Notes: generated by a model from the letters alone, not told the origin. A DNA stretch of 39,774 nucleotides from Chloroflexi bacterium CSP1-4 (GCA_001443375.1 LDXM01000008.1:17169-56942); one strand, 5' to 3'; positions 24,038 to 32,808 are shown, numbered from the stretch's first letter. Numbers and translations: made by a program.

Positions 24038-24817
24038 TCAGATCCCGTAGCCCGTGGTCACGCCGCCGTCCACGAGCTGGATGGCACCGGTCATGTACGA
24101 GGACTCGTCCGAAGCCAGGAAGACGGCCGCGGCCGCGATCTCCTCCGGCCGGCCCAGCCGGCCGAGCGGGATGGGCTCGGTCTGTCTTCGCTCGAGCAGC
24201 GCGGGATCGGGTGCTTCCCGGAACCAGCGCTCCAGCATGGGGGTCCGGATCGCGCCGGGGCAGAGGCAGTTGACGCGGATCGCCGCCGGAGCGCAGTCGA
24301 TGGCCATGGCCCGCGTCATGTTGACCACGCCACCCTTGGCGGCGCAGTAGGCGAGTGAGCTGCTGGCCCCCACGAGGCCCAGCTCCGAGGCGGTGAAGAT
24401 GATCGCTCCGCCGCCCTGACGGGTCATGACCGGGATGGCGAACTTGGCCATGTGGAAGTGCCCGGTCAGATTGACCCCGATGACGCGCTCCCAGATCTCC
24501 TCGCTCGTCTCCGGCGCCGTGCCCGCCTCCTGGACGCCCGCGTTCGACCAGAGGATGTCGAGCCGTCCGTGGCGGCCGACGGCGGCCTCGACGAGCCGCG
24601 CCGCGTCCTCGGCCCGCGCAACGTCGGTGGGTACGTGCGTGACCTCGGGGCCCTGGCCGGCCAGCTCCCGCACGAGGGCGTCACCCGCGGCCCGGTCGCG
24701 CGAGCCGACGACCACGCGCGCGCCCTCCTGCGCGAAGCGGATCACGCCCGCCCGCCCGATCCCCGACGTCCCGCCGGTGATGACCGCGACCTTGCCTTCG
24801 AGCCTACCGCTCGACAT
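24038..24817 (-). CDS. Short-chain dehydrogenase/reductase
   Basis: A 259-residue NAD(P)-dependent oxidoreductase of the classical SDR type. Seen: cofactor loop VAVITGGTSGIGRAG (TGxxxGIG), NAG in ILWSNAGVQEA, the catalytic tyrosine and lysine in SSLAYCAAKGGVVNM (YxxxK), and the C-terminal SSYMTGAIQLVDGGVTTGYG typical of the cP2 subfamily. Substrate unknown. The ATG at 24817 has GAGGAGG six bases upstream and lies inside the end of the preceding nucleotidyltransferase gene (14-base overlap), so the two are probably co-translated. It is followed by the metallophosphoesterase gene after 11 bases. Confidence 0.94.
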   Translation of the reverse strand: MSSGRLEGKVAVITGGTSGIGRAGVIRFAQEGARVVVGSRDRAAGDALVRELAGQGPEVTHVPTDVARAEDAARLVEAAVGRHGRLDILWSNAGVQEAGTAPETSEEIWERVIGVNLTGHFHMAKFAIPVMTRQGGGAIIFTASELGLVGASSSLAYCAAKGGVVNMTRAMAIDCAPAAIRVNCLCPGAIRTPMLERWFREAPDPALLERRQTEPIPLGRLGRPEEIAAAAVFLASDESSYMTGAIQLVDGGVTTGYGI

Positions 24818-25568
24818 CTTCGACCTCCTCGTACCACAGCGCGCGGGTGCCGACCGCCTTTCGCGCCCGCCAGCGCAGGGACTTCGGCGCCTGCTCGATC
24901 GCGCCCAGCAGCCCGGCCAGGCGTCCGTCCACGACATCGACGAGGTCGGGCGGGATCGCCGACGACGAGCGGATCGAGGCCCGGATGCGGACGATGTTCG
25001 ACGTCGCGGTGTACCAGAACCCCCAGTCGTCGGCGAGCAGGCGGACGATCCGCGGCAGCTCGAACTCCTCGACGCCGCCGCGGCCGAACGGATGCTCAGC
25101 CACGAGCACCGTGCAGTCCTTGATGTCGTTATCGGTCAGGCGAACGATCTGCAGTTTCGAAAGGAGCAGGTCGGCCAGCGGGACCGTCGGGCGGTCGAGC
25201 TGGAGCCGCTCGGCCAACTCGATGCGATGGCACATCCGCAGCGTGTCGAGGAAGACGTCGACCTTGACCTTCTGCGGAGGCCGCGACTGGAAGATCAGAC
25301 GGTTGATGCCGTACTCCTGGCTGCCCAGAAGCGCTGCGTCCGGCTCGTACCCCAGCTCGGTGAACACCTCGCCGATGCCCCGCCGGTCCTGGGAGCGGCC
25401 GATCAGGTCGATGTCGCGGTACTCCTGGCGCTCGAGGCGGACCAGGAGAGGGCGGTGCTCGCGACAGTGCGCCCAGACGGCGACAGACCCCAGAAGACGC
25501 AGCGGCACCGCGCGGTCTTCCGCCAGCGCCAGAAGACGATCGACTTCCGCCAGGATCCGTTCGCTCAC
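24804..25568 (-). CDS. Nucleotidyltransferase-fold protein
   Basis: A 254-residue protein of unknown function with features of the nucleotidyltransferase superfamily: PLRLLGSVAVWAHC (a GS-type loop, residues 22-35), RDIDLIGRSQD (the D-x-D pair) and KVKVDVFLDTL (a third strand aspartate). These three elements are the usual metal site. The remainder (ERLQLDRPTVPLADLLLSKL, then a region with DIKDCTVLVAEH) resembles proteins annotated as AbiEii-like or other minimal nucleotidyltransferases. No toxin or antitoxin partner is seen. The start is a GTG at 25568 without strong Shine-Dalgarno evidence. It opens the minus-strand operon SDR-metallophosphoesterase-permease-GntR. A role in antibiotic or phage resistance cannot be claimed from sequence. 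Confidence 0.78.
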   Translation of the reverse strand: MSERILAEVDRLLALAEDRAVPLRLLGSVAVWAHCREHRPLLVRLERQEYRDIDLIGRSQDRRGIGEVFTELGYEPDAALLGSQEYGINRLIFQSRPPQKVKVDVFLDTLRMCHRIELAERLQLDRPTVPLADLLLSKLQIVRLTDNDIKDCTVLVAEHPFGRGGVEEFELPRIVRLLADDWGFWYTATSNIVRIRASIRSSSAIPPDLVDVVDGRLAGLLGAIEQAPKSLRWRARKAVGTRALWYEEVEDVER

Positions 25569-25691
25569 TGCCAGCGGAGGCTATCAGAACTGTAAACTGT
25601 CTACACCTCGTTGAAGGCCGCGATGCTCGCCCGGAGGTACGCCATGCCGGCGGGCGGGTCACCGGATCCGGCGCGGGCGAGGCGTCTCCCG

Positions 25692-27128
25692 TCACTCCGT
25701 CCCGTATCTTCGCCACTGCCGCTCGAGCCGCGAGGGCAGCCCGGCGAGCACGGCCAGGTCCCGGGCGGCGCTGGAGGCGCGCTCCAGCACGCGCTCCTCG
25801 TCGAGCGTCGCGAGCCGACCATCCTGCATGAGCGGCCGGCCATCGACCAGGACCGTCCGCACCTCGTTGCCCACGGCGGCATAGACGAGCGAGGAGATCG
25901 GGTCGTGCACCGGCGCCGCGAAGGGGTTGTCGAGCGCCACGGTCACCAGATCCGCCCGCTTGCCGACCTCGATGGAGCCGATCTCGTCGGCCATGCCGAT
26001 CGCCCGCGCCCCATCGATCGTCGCCATCTCGAGGACCCTGTCGGCGGTCATCGCGGTCGGGTCCTCGTGCGCCACCTTGTGCAGGAGCGCCGTGTACTTG
26101 AGGACGTGGAGCATGTTCTGGTTGTTGTTGCTGGCCGGTCCATCGGTCGCAAGGCCCACGGTCAGCCCCCGACGCACCATCGCCACGATCGGCGCGATCC
26201 CGGCGCCGAGGTACATGTTGCTGACCGGGTTGTGCGAGACCTTCACGTCGCGGGCGACCAGCCGCTCGATGTCGTCGCCGTCGAGCTTCGTGCAGTGGAC
26301 CGCCAGCAGGTCCGGTCCCAAGAACCCCGCCTGCTCGAGCACCTGAGCCTCCGGCAGCCCGTACGTCCGGCGGGCGTATTCCACCTCGAACGAGGTCTCC
26401 GCGAGATGGTACGTGACCACGATGTCCTGTCCGGTGGCGAACTCGCGGGTCGCTCGAAGCGCGTCCTGGTCGATCATCCAGAGCAGGCAGGGCGCCACGC
26501 CGATCCGGACCAGGTCCGCCGGCCCGGCGTGAAGCGACCGCAGCCGGGCGACATCGGCGAGCGCCGTCTCGACCTCCTCGATGAGGGCCTCCGGAACACC
26601 CAGGTCGACGCCCCGGGTGATGAAGCCCCGCGCCACGACCGCCCGGACCCCCGCCGCCTGCAGCCCGCGAACCACGGCATCGGTAAGTCCTTCGCGCGGG
26701 TGCGCGTACATGAAGTCGACGACGGTCGTGGTGCCCGAGCGGATGGCTTCCAGCGCGCCGTTGAGCGCAGCCGCCTCGCAGTGTTCCTCGGTCAGCCGGC
26801 TCGCCGCGGGGGCCGTCATGTCGCGCAGCCAGCGATAGAGCGGACGGTCGTCGCCGAGGCCCTTGAGCAGCCCCTGGAAAAGATGCGTATGAGTGTTGAC
26901 GAAGCCGGGCAGGATCACGCCGCCCGCGGCGTCGATCCATCGGGCGGCCGGGTATCGGTGCTGCAGCTCCGCCCGGTCCCCCAGGTCCGCGATCCGCGAT
27001 CCACGCACCAGCACGGCCCCGTCGTGAAGGATCGGTCGGGAGCGGTCCATGGTGAGCACCGTGCCGTTGCCCAGCAGGCGCTCGGTCTCGTCCATCGGTG
27101 TCTGGGACTCCTCCCGGTCCACGCTCAT
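25692..27128 (-). CDS. Amidohydrolase, ATZ/TRZ (guanine deaminase/SsnA-like) family
   Basis: A 478-residue metal-dependent aminohydrolase. The zinc ligands are visible: HTH in GFVNTHTHLFQGLLKGLG, the histidine in YHLAETSFEVEY, VHCTKLD, and the aspartate in LATDGPASNNNQNML. The SNNN stretch recalls S-adenosylhomocysteine/MTA deaminases of the TRZ family, which deaminate purine-, cytosine- or triazine-like heterocycles. It is the last gene of the operon with the ureohydrolase and MDR gene. Start choice is uncertain: ATG 27128 overlaps the upstream stop (ATGA), while ATG 27095 has GGAGGAG about 12 bases away. Reaction possibilities include deamination of creatinine, guanine or a related heterocycle. 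Confidence 0.92.
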   Translation of the reverse strand: MSVDREESQTPMDETERLLGNGTVLTMDRSRPILHDGAVLVRGSRIADLGDRAELQHRYPAARWIDAAGGVILPGFVNTHTHLFQGLLKGLGDDRPLYRWLRDMTAPAASRLTEEHCEAAALNGALEAIRSGTTTVVDFMYAHPREGLTDAVVRGLQAAGVRAVVARGFITRGVDLGVPEALIEEVETALADVARLRSLHAGPADLVRIGVAPCLLWMIDQDALRATREFATGQDIVVTYHLAETSFEVEYARRTYGLPEAQVLEQAGFLGPDLLAVHCTKLDGDDIERLVARDVKVSHNPVSNMYLGAGIAPIVAMVRRGLTVGLATDGPASNNNQNMLHVLKYTALLHKVAHEDPTAMTADRVLEMATIDGARAIGMADEIGSIEVGKRADLVTVALDNPFAAPVHDPISSLVYAAVGNEVRTVLVDGRPLMQDGRLATLDEERVLERASSAARDLAVLAGLPSRLERQWRRYGTE

Positions 27129-28123
27129 GCCGGCGATCCGCCACCGACCGCGAGCAGGAGCTTGCCGGACGTCCCGCGGCCCTCGAGCGCGGCGTGCATG
27201 GCGGCGACATCCTCGAACGGGAAGATCGCCCCGACCGGCATCCGCAGCCGGCCGCGCGCGACCGCATCCTCGACGAAGCGCACGCCCCGGCGCCAGGTCC
27301 GCGAACCGGGCGCCGCGTGGAGCACCTCGAAGCCGGCCATCGAGGTGGAGCGTTCGTACAGCTTCTTGCGAACCGGGAAGTCGGGCTCGCCCGCCGCCTC
27401 CCCGATGTTGATGAGATGGCCGTGGAAGCGGAGGGCGTCGAAGCTCCGGGGGAGGATCTCGCCCCCCAGCGAGTCGATGATCAGGTCCACCCCGCGACCG
27501 TCCGTGAAGGCGAGGGCGCGCTCCACGAAGTCCTCCGAGCTGCGGTCGATGACGAGCTCGGCGCCCATCCGTCGTGGCAGCCCGGACTTGCCCGGCCGGC
27601 CGACGGTCCCGATGACCCGGGCGCCGGCCATGCCGGCCACCTGGGTCACCGCCAGACCCACCGAGCCGGCGATGGCGTGCACCATAACGACCTGCCCGGC
27701 TCTGATCCGGTACGCGGTGTGGAGGAGGTGGAACGCGGTCAGCGTCGCGAGCGGGAGGGCGGCCGCCTGGTCGAGCGGCAGATCGCCGGGGAGCCGCAGC
27801 ACGTAGGCGGCGGGGACCACTACCGCGTCCGCGTAGCCGCCGAGCAGGCGCGGGCCGCACAGCGCGGCGACACGCTGCCCGATCGCGAGCCCGCGCACGC
27901 CCGGCCCGATCGCCGAGACGATCCCGGACACCTCGGCGCCGAGGATCACCGGGTAGCCGACCGGGTCGGGGTAGATGCCCTGGCGCTTCTGGATGTCGCT
28001 CCAGTTCGCCGCCGCGAAGGCGACCCCGATGCGCAGCTCGTCGGGCCCCGGCTCGGGAACGGGGACCGTCACCTGCTGCAGGGCGTCGAGGCCCCCGGTC
28101 CGCTCGACCCCGATCGCCCGCAT
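27125..28123 (-). CDS. Quinone oxidoreductase-like MDR protein
   Basis: A 332-residue member of the medium-chain dehydrogenase/reductase superfamily, quinone oxidoreductase branch. The N-terminal catalytic half includes GAEVSGIVSAIGPGVRGLAI and the GYADAVVVPAAYVLRLP segment. The NADPH-binding motif is AIAGSVGLAVTQVA, and the ALPLATLTAFHLLH helix is typical. It lacks the CxxC set of structural zinc ligands seen in alcohol dehydrogenases. It probably reduces an enone or quinone using NADPH. The ATG at 28123 is my choice because the residues before it, back to 28255, are Pro/Ser-rich with no family match and overlap the ureohydrolase gene. It sits between the ureohydrolase and amidohydrolase genes and overlaps the latter by four bases. 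Confidence 0.9.
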   Translation of the reverse strand: MRAIGVERTGGLDALQQVTVPVPEPGPDELRIGVAFAAANWSDIQKRQGIYPDPVGYPVILGAEVSGIVSAIGPGVRGLAIGQRVAALCGPRLLGGYADAVVVPAAYVLRLPGDLPLDQAAALPLATLTAFHLLHTAYRIRAGQVVMVHAIAGSVGLAVTQVAGMAGARVIGTVGRPGKSGLPRRMGAELVIDRSSEDFVERALAFTDGRGVDLIIDSLGGEILPRSFDALRFHGHLINIGEAAGEPDFPVRKKLYERSTSMAGFEVLHAAPGSRTWRRGVRFVEDAVARGRLRMPVGAIFPFEDVAAMHAALEGRGTSGKLLLAVGGGSPA

Positions 28124-28211
28124 CGTGGCCGGAGCATTCACGTCGGACGCCGGCCGCGAGGGCCCTGGCGGCGTCCGGTCGACCGCCACCGGGGCGACGC
28201 CGGGACGCCGC

Positions 28212-29258
28212 TCACCACTCGGCGATGGGGGTGTTGTCGTAGCCCCGCCAGCCATCGTTCTTGCGGAGGAAGTAGCCGGCGAGGAACGTGAGCATCGCGG
28301 AGTTGAAGGTGCGCGTCGTGATCTCGGCCACGTCGCGGTACGGATCCAGCTCGACGAAGTCGATCGCCGCGACCCGCGGTTCCTGGCCGAGGATGAAGAG
28401 GGCCTCGAACAGGTCCGTCGGATGGATGCCGTCCGCGGTGGCCGCCGCCGTGCCCGGCGCGTAGCCCAGCTCGAGCACGTCGATGTCCACCGTCACGTAG
28501 ATGGCGTCGGTGTCGCGGCCGGCGATCTCGATGGCCCGGTGGATCGTCTCCTCGATGCCCTGCCGGCGGATCTCCCGGGCGGTCATGATCGTGCCGCCCT
28601 TGCCCTCGACCCAGCGCTTGTAGTAGCTCGCGTTCATGAACCCGTGGATCCCGACCTGGACCAGGTTCCGGCCCGACACGCGCACGCCCGAGGTCAGGAT
28701 GCCGCGGATCGGGGTGCCGTTCGTCGGGCCGTGGTCGAGCACCCGCACGTCGTTATGGGCATCGAAGTGGATGAGGCCAACCTGCTTGTCCGGGTTGGCC
28801 CTGCAGTACGCCCGGACGGCGGGGGCCGTGATGGCGTGGTCACCCCCGATGACGACCGGCAGGAACGTCTCGGGCTGCTCGAAGATCCCCCGGAGCGACT
28901 CCTCGATGTGCTCGATGCCTTCGCGCAGATCGAGGACGGGGATCGCCACATCGCCGATCTCGCGGACCCGCAGGCTCGCCATGTCGACGTCGTAGTCGGG
29001 TGTGTAGGTCGTGTTGATGGCCCAGGAATCCTTGATCGCGTTGGGCGCCGCGTACGCCCCGTTGGCAAAGATCGAGGTCTTACTCGACGGGACGTTGATC
29101 AGCCCGACGTCGAGGGTCGAGGCCCAGTCCCAGGGCTCGATCCAGTTGTTGACCCGCAGCTCGTGGGGATCGTTCCAGTGGAGGATCTTGCGCTTCTCCG
29201 GGATCAGCAGATGCGGGATGTCGCGCGGCGTCTTCGGTTCCTCGTAATAGTCGCCCAC
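28212..29258 (-). CDS. Ureohydrolase (arginase/agmatinase family), copy 1
   Basis: A manganese-dependent ureohydrolase of about 348 residues. The metal site is complete: VVIGGDHAITAP (GGDH), IHFDAHNDVRV (D-A-H-x-D) and VTVDIDVLELGY (D-x-D). Such enzymes split urea from a guanidino group in arginine, agmatine, guanidinobutyrate, guanidinopropionate or guanidine. The N-terminal 60 residues (EEPKTPRDIPHLLIPEKRK) are not typical of agmatinase. The start is uncertain: GTG 29258 has AGGAGG five bases upstream, while ATGs at 29279 and 29303 are possible. It follows the FCD-GntR gene by about 50 bases (8 if 29303 is used), in an operon with a quinone oxidoreductase-like and an amidohydrolase gene. 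The true substrate is unknown; with the creatininase operon opposite, creatine or guanidinoacetate are candidates. Confidence 0.93.
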   Translation of the reverse strand: MGDYYEEPKTPRDIPHLLIPEKRKILHWNDPHELRVNNWIEPWDWASTLDVGLINVPSSKTSIFANGAYAAPNAIKDSWAINTTYTPDYDVDMASLRVREIGDVAIPVLDLREGIEHIEESLRGIFEQPETFLPVVIGGDHAITAPAVRAYCRANPDKQVGLIHFDAHNDVRVLDHGPTNGTPIRGILTSGVRVSGRNLVQVGIHGFMNASYYKRWVEGKGGTIMTAREIRRQGIEETIHRAIEIAGRDTDAIYVTVDIDVLELGYAPGTAAATADGIHPTDLFEALFILGQEPRVAAIDFVELDPYRDVAEITTRTFNSAMLTFLAGYFLRKNDGWRGYDNTPIAEW

Positions 29259-29311
29259 CGGTTCCTCCTGTCCCCTCATGCCCTTCCCACGAGCCTCATC
29301 CACCCGGCCCG

Positions 29312-30034
29312 TCAGCGGCCCGGCAGGAGCTCCATCAACCCGGCGAAGCCGGCCCCCGCGACACCGTCCTCGGCGCGCCCCTCGGTGATCCGTCGGCTGG
29401 TGTCGCGGAACAGCGCCCAGCAGGCACGCGTCGCTCGCTCGAGGTCCCCGGAGCGGAGCTCCGCGACGAGGTTCTCGTGCTCGACGATGAGCGGGTCGAG
29501 CGTGGCCTCGAGGCGGGTGATCTCGAGGCGGATCAGCGCCCGCAGGAGGCCGACCTGGGTCTCCCAGGCCTGGTAGAGCCGCTCATTGCCGGACAGGCGA
29601 CAGAGCTCGCCGTGGAGGGACAGGTCGGCATCCACGAAGGCGCCGCGATCCCCGAGCTTCGCCGTCCGGCGCATCTCGGCGAGCGCGACGTCGAGGGCGG
29701 CGAACTCGGCGAGGTTGCCTCGCTCGATGACGAGCAGCGCGGCCGCGCTCTCGAGCGCCGCCCGGATCTCGTAGATCTCCTCCACCTCCCGCCGACTGAG
29801 GACCGACACGTAGGACCCTCGCCCCGGCTCTTCGCGAGCAAGTCCCTCCGCCCGGAGCATCGCCAGGGCTTCCCGGACGGGGCCACGGCTGGTCCGCAGC
29901 TGCCGCGCGATGTCCGCCTCGACGAGGCGGGTACCGGGGGGAAACACGCCCCCGAGGATCCGCTCCCGCAGCAGTCCAGCCGTGGCGTCCGCCAGCGAGG
30001 ATCGCGTGATCGCCGGAAGTGCCCGAGCGTCCAT
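29312..30034 (-). CDS. GntR-family regulator, FCD (FadR) type, of the guanidino locus
   Basis: A 240-residue transcription regulator with an N-terminal winged helix (LADATAGLLRERILGGVFPP, RQLRTSRGPVREALAMLRAE) and a C-terminal FCD domain with likely metal-binding histidine in DADLSLHGELCRLSGN. The ATG at 30034 has AGGGAC about six bases upstream; the upstream TTG at 30070 would extend the protein across the operator. It begins the leftward operon (regulator, ureohydrolase, MDR, amidohydrolase) and diverges from the ABC transporter operon. A dyad GACAAT-N9-ATTGTC overlaps both divergent -10 boxes, so it probably represses both directions until its ligand appears; the ligand is likely the compound consumed by these operons. 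This regulation is inference from layout. Confidence 0.93.
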   Translation of the reverse strand: MDARALPAITRSSLADATAGLLRERILGGVFPPGTRLVEADIARQLRTSRGPVREALAMLRAEGLAREEPGRGSYVSVLSRREVEEIYEIRAALESAAALLVIERGNLAEFAALDVALAEMRRTAKLGDRGAFVDADLSLHGELCRLSGNERLYQAWETQVGLLRALIRLEITRLEATLDPLIVEHENLVAELRSGDLERATRACWALFRDTSRRITEGRAEDGVAGAGFAGLMELLPGR

Positions 30035-30056
30035 CGAGTCCCTGTCAGGATGGCTG

Positions 30057-30104
30057 TTGACTGTCGACAATGGACAGCCTATTGTCAGCCGCCTGAAACG
30101 TCAA
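30057..30104. promoter_or_regulatory. Divergent overlapping promoters with a shared dyad operator
   Basis: Plus strand: TTGACT (30057-30062), 17 bases, TATTGT (30080-30085). Minus strand: TTGACG (30099-30104), 17 bases, TAGGCT (30076-30081). Both have exact 17-base spacers. The dyad GACAAT (30066-30071), 9 bases, ATTGTC (30081-30086) covers both -10 boxes, and TGTCGACA (30062-30069) is a perfect palindrome. The likely binder is the FCD-GntR product of 29312-30034. Confidence 0.65.
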
Positions 30105-30145
30105 TGGGTCGGATCGGATGCCGGGGCAACCAGGAGAAGGCGGGC

Positions 30146-31702
30146 GTGGGGAGCACGGACCAGCAGTCCAGCGCACCCGAGTTGCTCAGGATGGAGCGCA
30201 TCACCAAGCGCTTCGGTGACCTCGTGGCCAACGATGAGGTGACCTTCGAGGTCCTGCCCGGCGAGATCCATGCCCTGCTCGGCGAGAACGGTGCCGGGAA
30301 GAGCACCCTCATGAAGATCCTCTACGGCCTCCAGCAGCCGGACTCGGGCCAGATCAACCTGGACAGGCGGCCGGTGACGATCCGCTCGCCGCACGAGGCC
30401 GTGTCGCTCGGCATCGGCATGGTCCACCAGAAGTTCATGCTGGTCCCCAACCTGACCGCCCTCGAGAACGTCGTGCTGGGAGTCTCGAGCCCGCGGCCCC
30501 CGCTGCTCGAGTTGCGCGACCCGCGACGGCGGCTGATGAAGCTCGCGGAGGAGCACGAGCTGGCCATCGACCCCGACGTCCCCGTCTGGCAACTGTCGGT
30601 GGGCGCGCAGCAGCGCCTGGAGATCCTGAAGGCGCTGTATCGCGGGGCCCGACTCCTCATCCTCGACGAGCCCACCGCCGTCCTCGCGCCGGTCGAGGTC
30701 GGGCAGCTGTTCCGCGTCATGCGCCTGCTTGCAGCTGAGGGACGGGGCATCGTCTTCATCAGTCACAAGCTGAGCGAGGTCAAGGCGGTCAGCGACCGGA
30801 TCACGGTGCTGCGGCTGGGCCGGGTCACCGGCAGCCTCCCGACCGCGGCGGCGAGTCCGTCGATCCTCTCGTCGATGATGGTCGGCCGGGACGTTTCGCT
30901 CGAGCGGGTCAGCCCACCCGTCCAGGGAGATGCGCCCATCCTCGAGTTGCAAGACGTGAGCTGCCTGACCGATCGCCGCACGCCGGGTCTCGACTCGGTC
31001 TCACTGACCGTGCGCCGCGGAGAGATCGTCGGCGTGGCCGGCGTCGATGGCAACGGCCAGCGTGAGCTGGTGGAATGCATCGCCGGCCTCCGGCCGATCA
31101 CCGGGGGGCGGATCGCGATCCAGGGGCGACCGCCGAAGGGGGCGCTCCGGACGATCGGCCTGCTGGGGCTCATCCCGGAGGACCGTCACGAGCAGGGACT
31201 GGTGGGCGACTTCGACGTCGCCGAGAACCTCGTGCTGAGGGCCTACGGCAGGCGTCCCTTCTCCGCCTTCGGCTTCCTCCGCTGGAACCACATCAGGAGC
31301 CACGCGGTCGAGCAGATCGACGCCTACGACATCCGCTGCCCGGGCCCGGAGACCAAGGTCCACCACCTGTCCGGTGGCAACCAGCAGAAGGTGATCGTGG
31401 CTCGCGAGACGCAGGAGGACCCCGCCCTGCTCGTCGCCGCGCAGCCGACCCGGGGACTCGACGTGGGCGCCGTCGAGAGCGTCCTCAACCTGATCCGCGG
31501 CCAGCGTGACCGCGGTGCCGCCGTGCTGCTGGTGTCGACCGAGCTGCCCGAGCTGTTCGCCGTGAGCGACCGGGTCGTGGTCATGCACGCGGGCCAGATC
31601 ATGGGCGCGGTCCCGCCCGACCCAACCCGGCTCGGCGAGGTAGGCGAGATGATGATGGGCCACACGATCCAGGTCGCGGGCGATGGGGGGACGGCCGCCT
31701 GA
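30146..31702 (+). CDS. BMP-type ABC importer ATPase with two nucleotide-binding domains
   Basis: A 518-residue cytoplasmic ATPase of the simple-sugar/nucleoside importer class, with two ABC domains in one chain. Domain 1 has Walker A GENGAGKST, a Q-loop in MVHQKFMLV and Walker B LLILDEPTAVLAP; its signature loop reads LSVGAQQRLEILKAL. Domain 2 has a degenerate Walker A (GVDGNGQRE), signature LSGGNQQKVIVAR and LLVAAQPTRGLDVG. This asymmetry is normal for RbsA/NupO-like proteins. The GTG start at 30146 has AGGAGAAGG five bases upstream; an ATG at 30104 is weaker and overlaps the -35 box of the divergent promoter. It is the first gene of the rightward operon, with the next permease starting at its stop codon (TGATG overlap). 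By family it energises uptake of a nucleoside- or purine-like compound. Confidence 0.94.
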   Translation: MGSTDQQSSAPELLRMERITKRFGDLVANDEVTFEVLPGEIHALLGENGAGKSTLMKILYGLQQPDSGQINLDRRPVTIRSPHEAVSLGIGMVHQKFMLVPNLTALENVVLGVSSPRPPLLELRDPRRRLMKLAEEHELAIDPDVPVWQLSVGAQQRLEILKALYRGARLLILDEPTAVLAPVEVGQLFRVMRLLAAEGRGIVFISHKLSEVKAVSDRITVLRLGRVTGSLPTAAASPSILSSMMVGRDVSLERVSPPVQGDAPILELQDVSCLTDRRTPGLDSVSLTVRRGEIVGVAGVDGNGQRELVECIAGLRPITGGRIAIQGRPPKGALRTIGLLGLIPEDRHEQGLVGDFDVAENLVLRAYGRRPFSAFGFLRWNHIRSHAVEQIDAYDIRCPGPETKVHHLSGGNQQKVIVARETQEDPALLVAAQPTRGLDVGAVESVLNLIRGQRDRGAAVLLVSTELPELFAVSDRVVVMHAGQIMGAVPPDPTRLGEVGEMMMGHTIQVAGDGGTAA

Positions 31703-32808
31703 TGGAGTCCGCGGCGACCCTTACCCGGCTCGTGCGGCGCGTTTTCTACCGGCTGGTCGTCCCGGTCGTCTCGATCGCGGCGGCCCTGTCGGTCTCGGGC
31801 GTCCTGATCGTCGTCGCGTCCGGCAACCCGCTCGAGGCGTACGGCGCGATGCTCCAGGGAGCCGCCGGCAGCATCGGCAGCCTCGCCACCACCGGCGTGC
31901 GGACGACGCCGATCCTGTTGACCGGTCTGGCCGTGGCGATCAGCTTCCGGGCCGGCGTGTTCAACGTCGGCGCGGAGGGCCAGCTCTACGTTGGCGCGGC
32001 GTTCGCCACGGTGGTGGCGGTCGCGCCGCTCGGTCTGCCGGGATTCATCCACGTCCTACTCGCGTTGCTCGCCGGTTTCGTCGGCGGGGCGCTGTGGGTC
32101 GCGATCCCCGCCTACCTGCGGGCCTACCGGGGCGTCAGCGAGGTCGTCACGACGCTCATGCTCAACTTCGTCGGCATCTACCTGATCAGCTACCTGATCG
32201 ACCCGATCACCGGCCCGATCGGCGAGCGCAACGCCTCGTATGCTCAGTCGGCGCTCGTCCAGGAGACCGCACGGCTGCCGGTGCTGATCTCCGGGACGAG
32301 CCTCCATGCCGGGCTGCTGCTGGGCATCGGCCTGGCCGTGGCGCTCCAGATCCTGCTGCGCTACACGGGCCTGGGCTTCCGGCTGCGGATGCTCGGCGGC
32401 AACCCCACGGCCGCCCGCTTCACCGGCATGAACAGCTCGCGGCAGATCGTCATCGCCATGCTCATCAGCGGTGGGATCGCAGGACTGGCGGGCGCCGGGG
32501 AGGTGATTGGTCTCCGGATGCGCCTCTACGACCGCTTCTCGCCGGGCTACGGCTACGACGGCATCGCGGTCGCGCTACTGGCGAACTCCAGCCCGCTCGG
32601 GGTCATCCTCTCGGCGTCGTTCTTCGGCGCCCTGCGGGCCGGGGCCAACGCGATGCAGCAGGCGACCGGGATCGAGACGTCGCTCGTGCTCATCATCCAG
32701 GCGCTGACGATCCTGTTCGTGATCTTCGGGCCGCTGCGCGGCTGGGTGGCCACGCGGACGACCCGTCGCGCCGGACTGACGCCGGGAGGGTCCGAGAGTG
32801 CCCCTTGA
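31702..32808 (+). CDS. BMP-type ABC importer permease 1
   Basis: A 368-residue membrane protein of the BPD_transp_2 class, with about nine to ten hydrophobic helices. The LSVSGVLIVVASGNPLEAYG start, RTTPILLTGLAVAISFRAGV and VFNVGAEGQLYVGA motif are the hallmark of permeases for the BMP/nucleoside branch (NupP-like). The second half has the GGNPTAARFTGMNSSRQIVI loop, contacting the ATPase. Its start shares one base with the ATPase stop (TGATG) and its end overlaps the second permease gene by 11 bases, so translation is coupled throughout. It pairs with the next gene's product to form the channel. Confidence 0.94.
   Translation: MESAATLTRLVRRVFYRLVVPVVSIAAALSVSGVLIVVASGNPLEAYGAMLQGAAGSIGSLATTGVRTTPILLTGLAVAISFRAGVFNVGAEGQLYVGAAFATVVAVAPLGLPGFIHVLLALLAGFVGGALWVAIPAYLRAYRGVSEVVTTLMLNFVGIYLISYLIDPITGPIGERNASYAQSALVQETARLPVLISGTSLHAGLLLGIGLAVALQILLRYTGLGFRLRMLGGNPTAARFTGMNSSRQIVIAMLISGGIAGLAGAGEVIGLRMRLYDRFSPGYGYDGIAVALLANSSPLGVILSASFFGALRAGANAMQQATGIETSLVLIIQALTILFVIFGPLRGWVATRTTRRAGLTPGGSESAP

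Noticed and set aside
25601-25691. Short reading frame ending in AGMAYLRASIAAFNEV just past the amidohydrolase stop, looking like the tail of a protein.
   Set aside because: Only the last 15 residues look protein-like, and upstream it runs antisense or out of frame through the amidohydrolase gene. It may be a gene remnant but cannot be supported.
30071-30145. Possible guanidine riboswitch in the leader of the importer operon.
   Set aside because: The leader is only about 50 bases after the -10 box, too short for the known guanidine riboswitch classes I-III with room for expression control, and no characteristic sequence was recognised.
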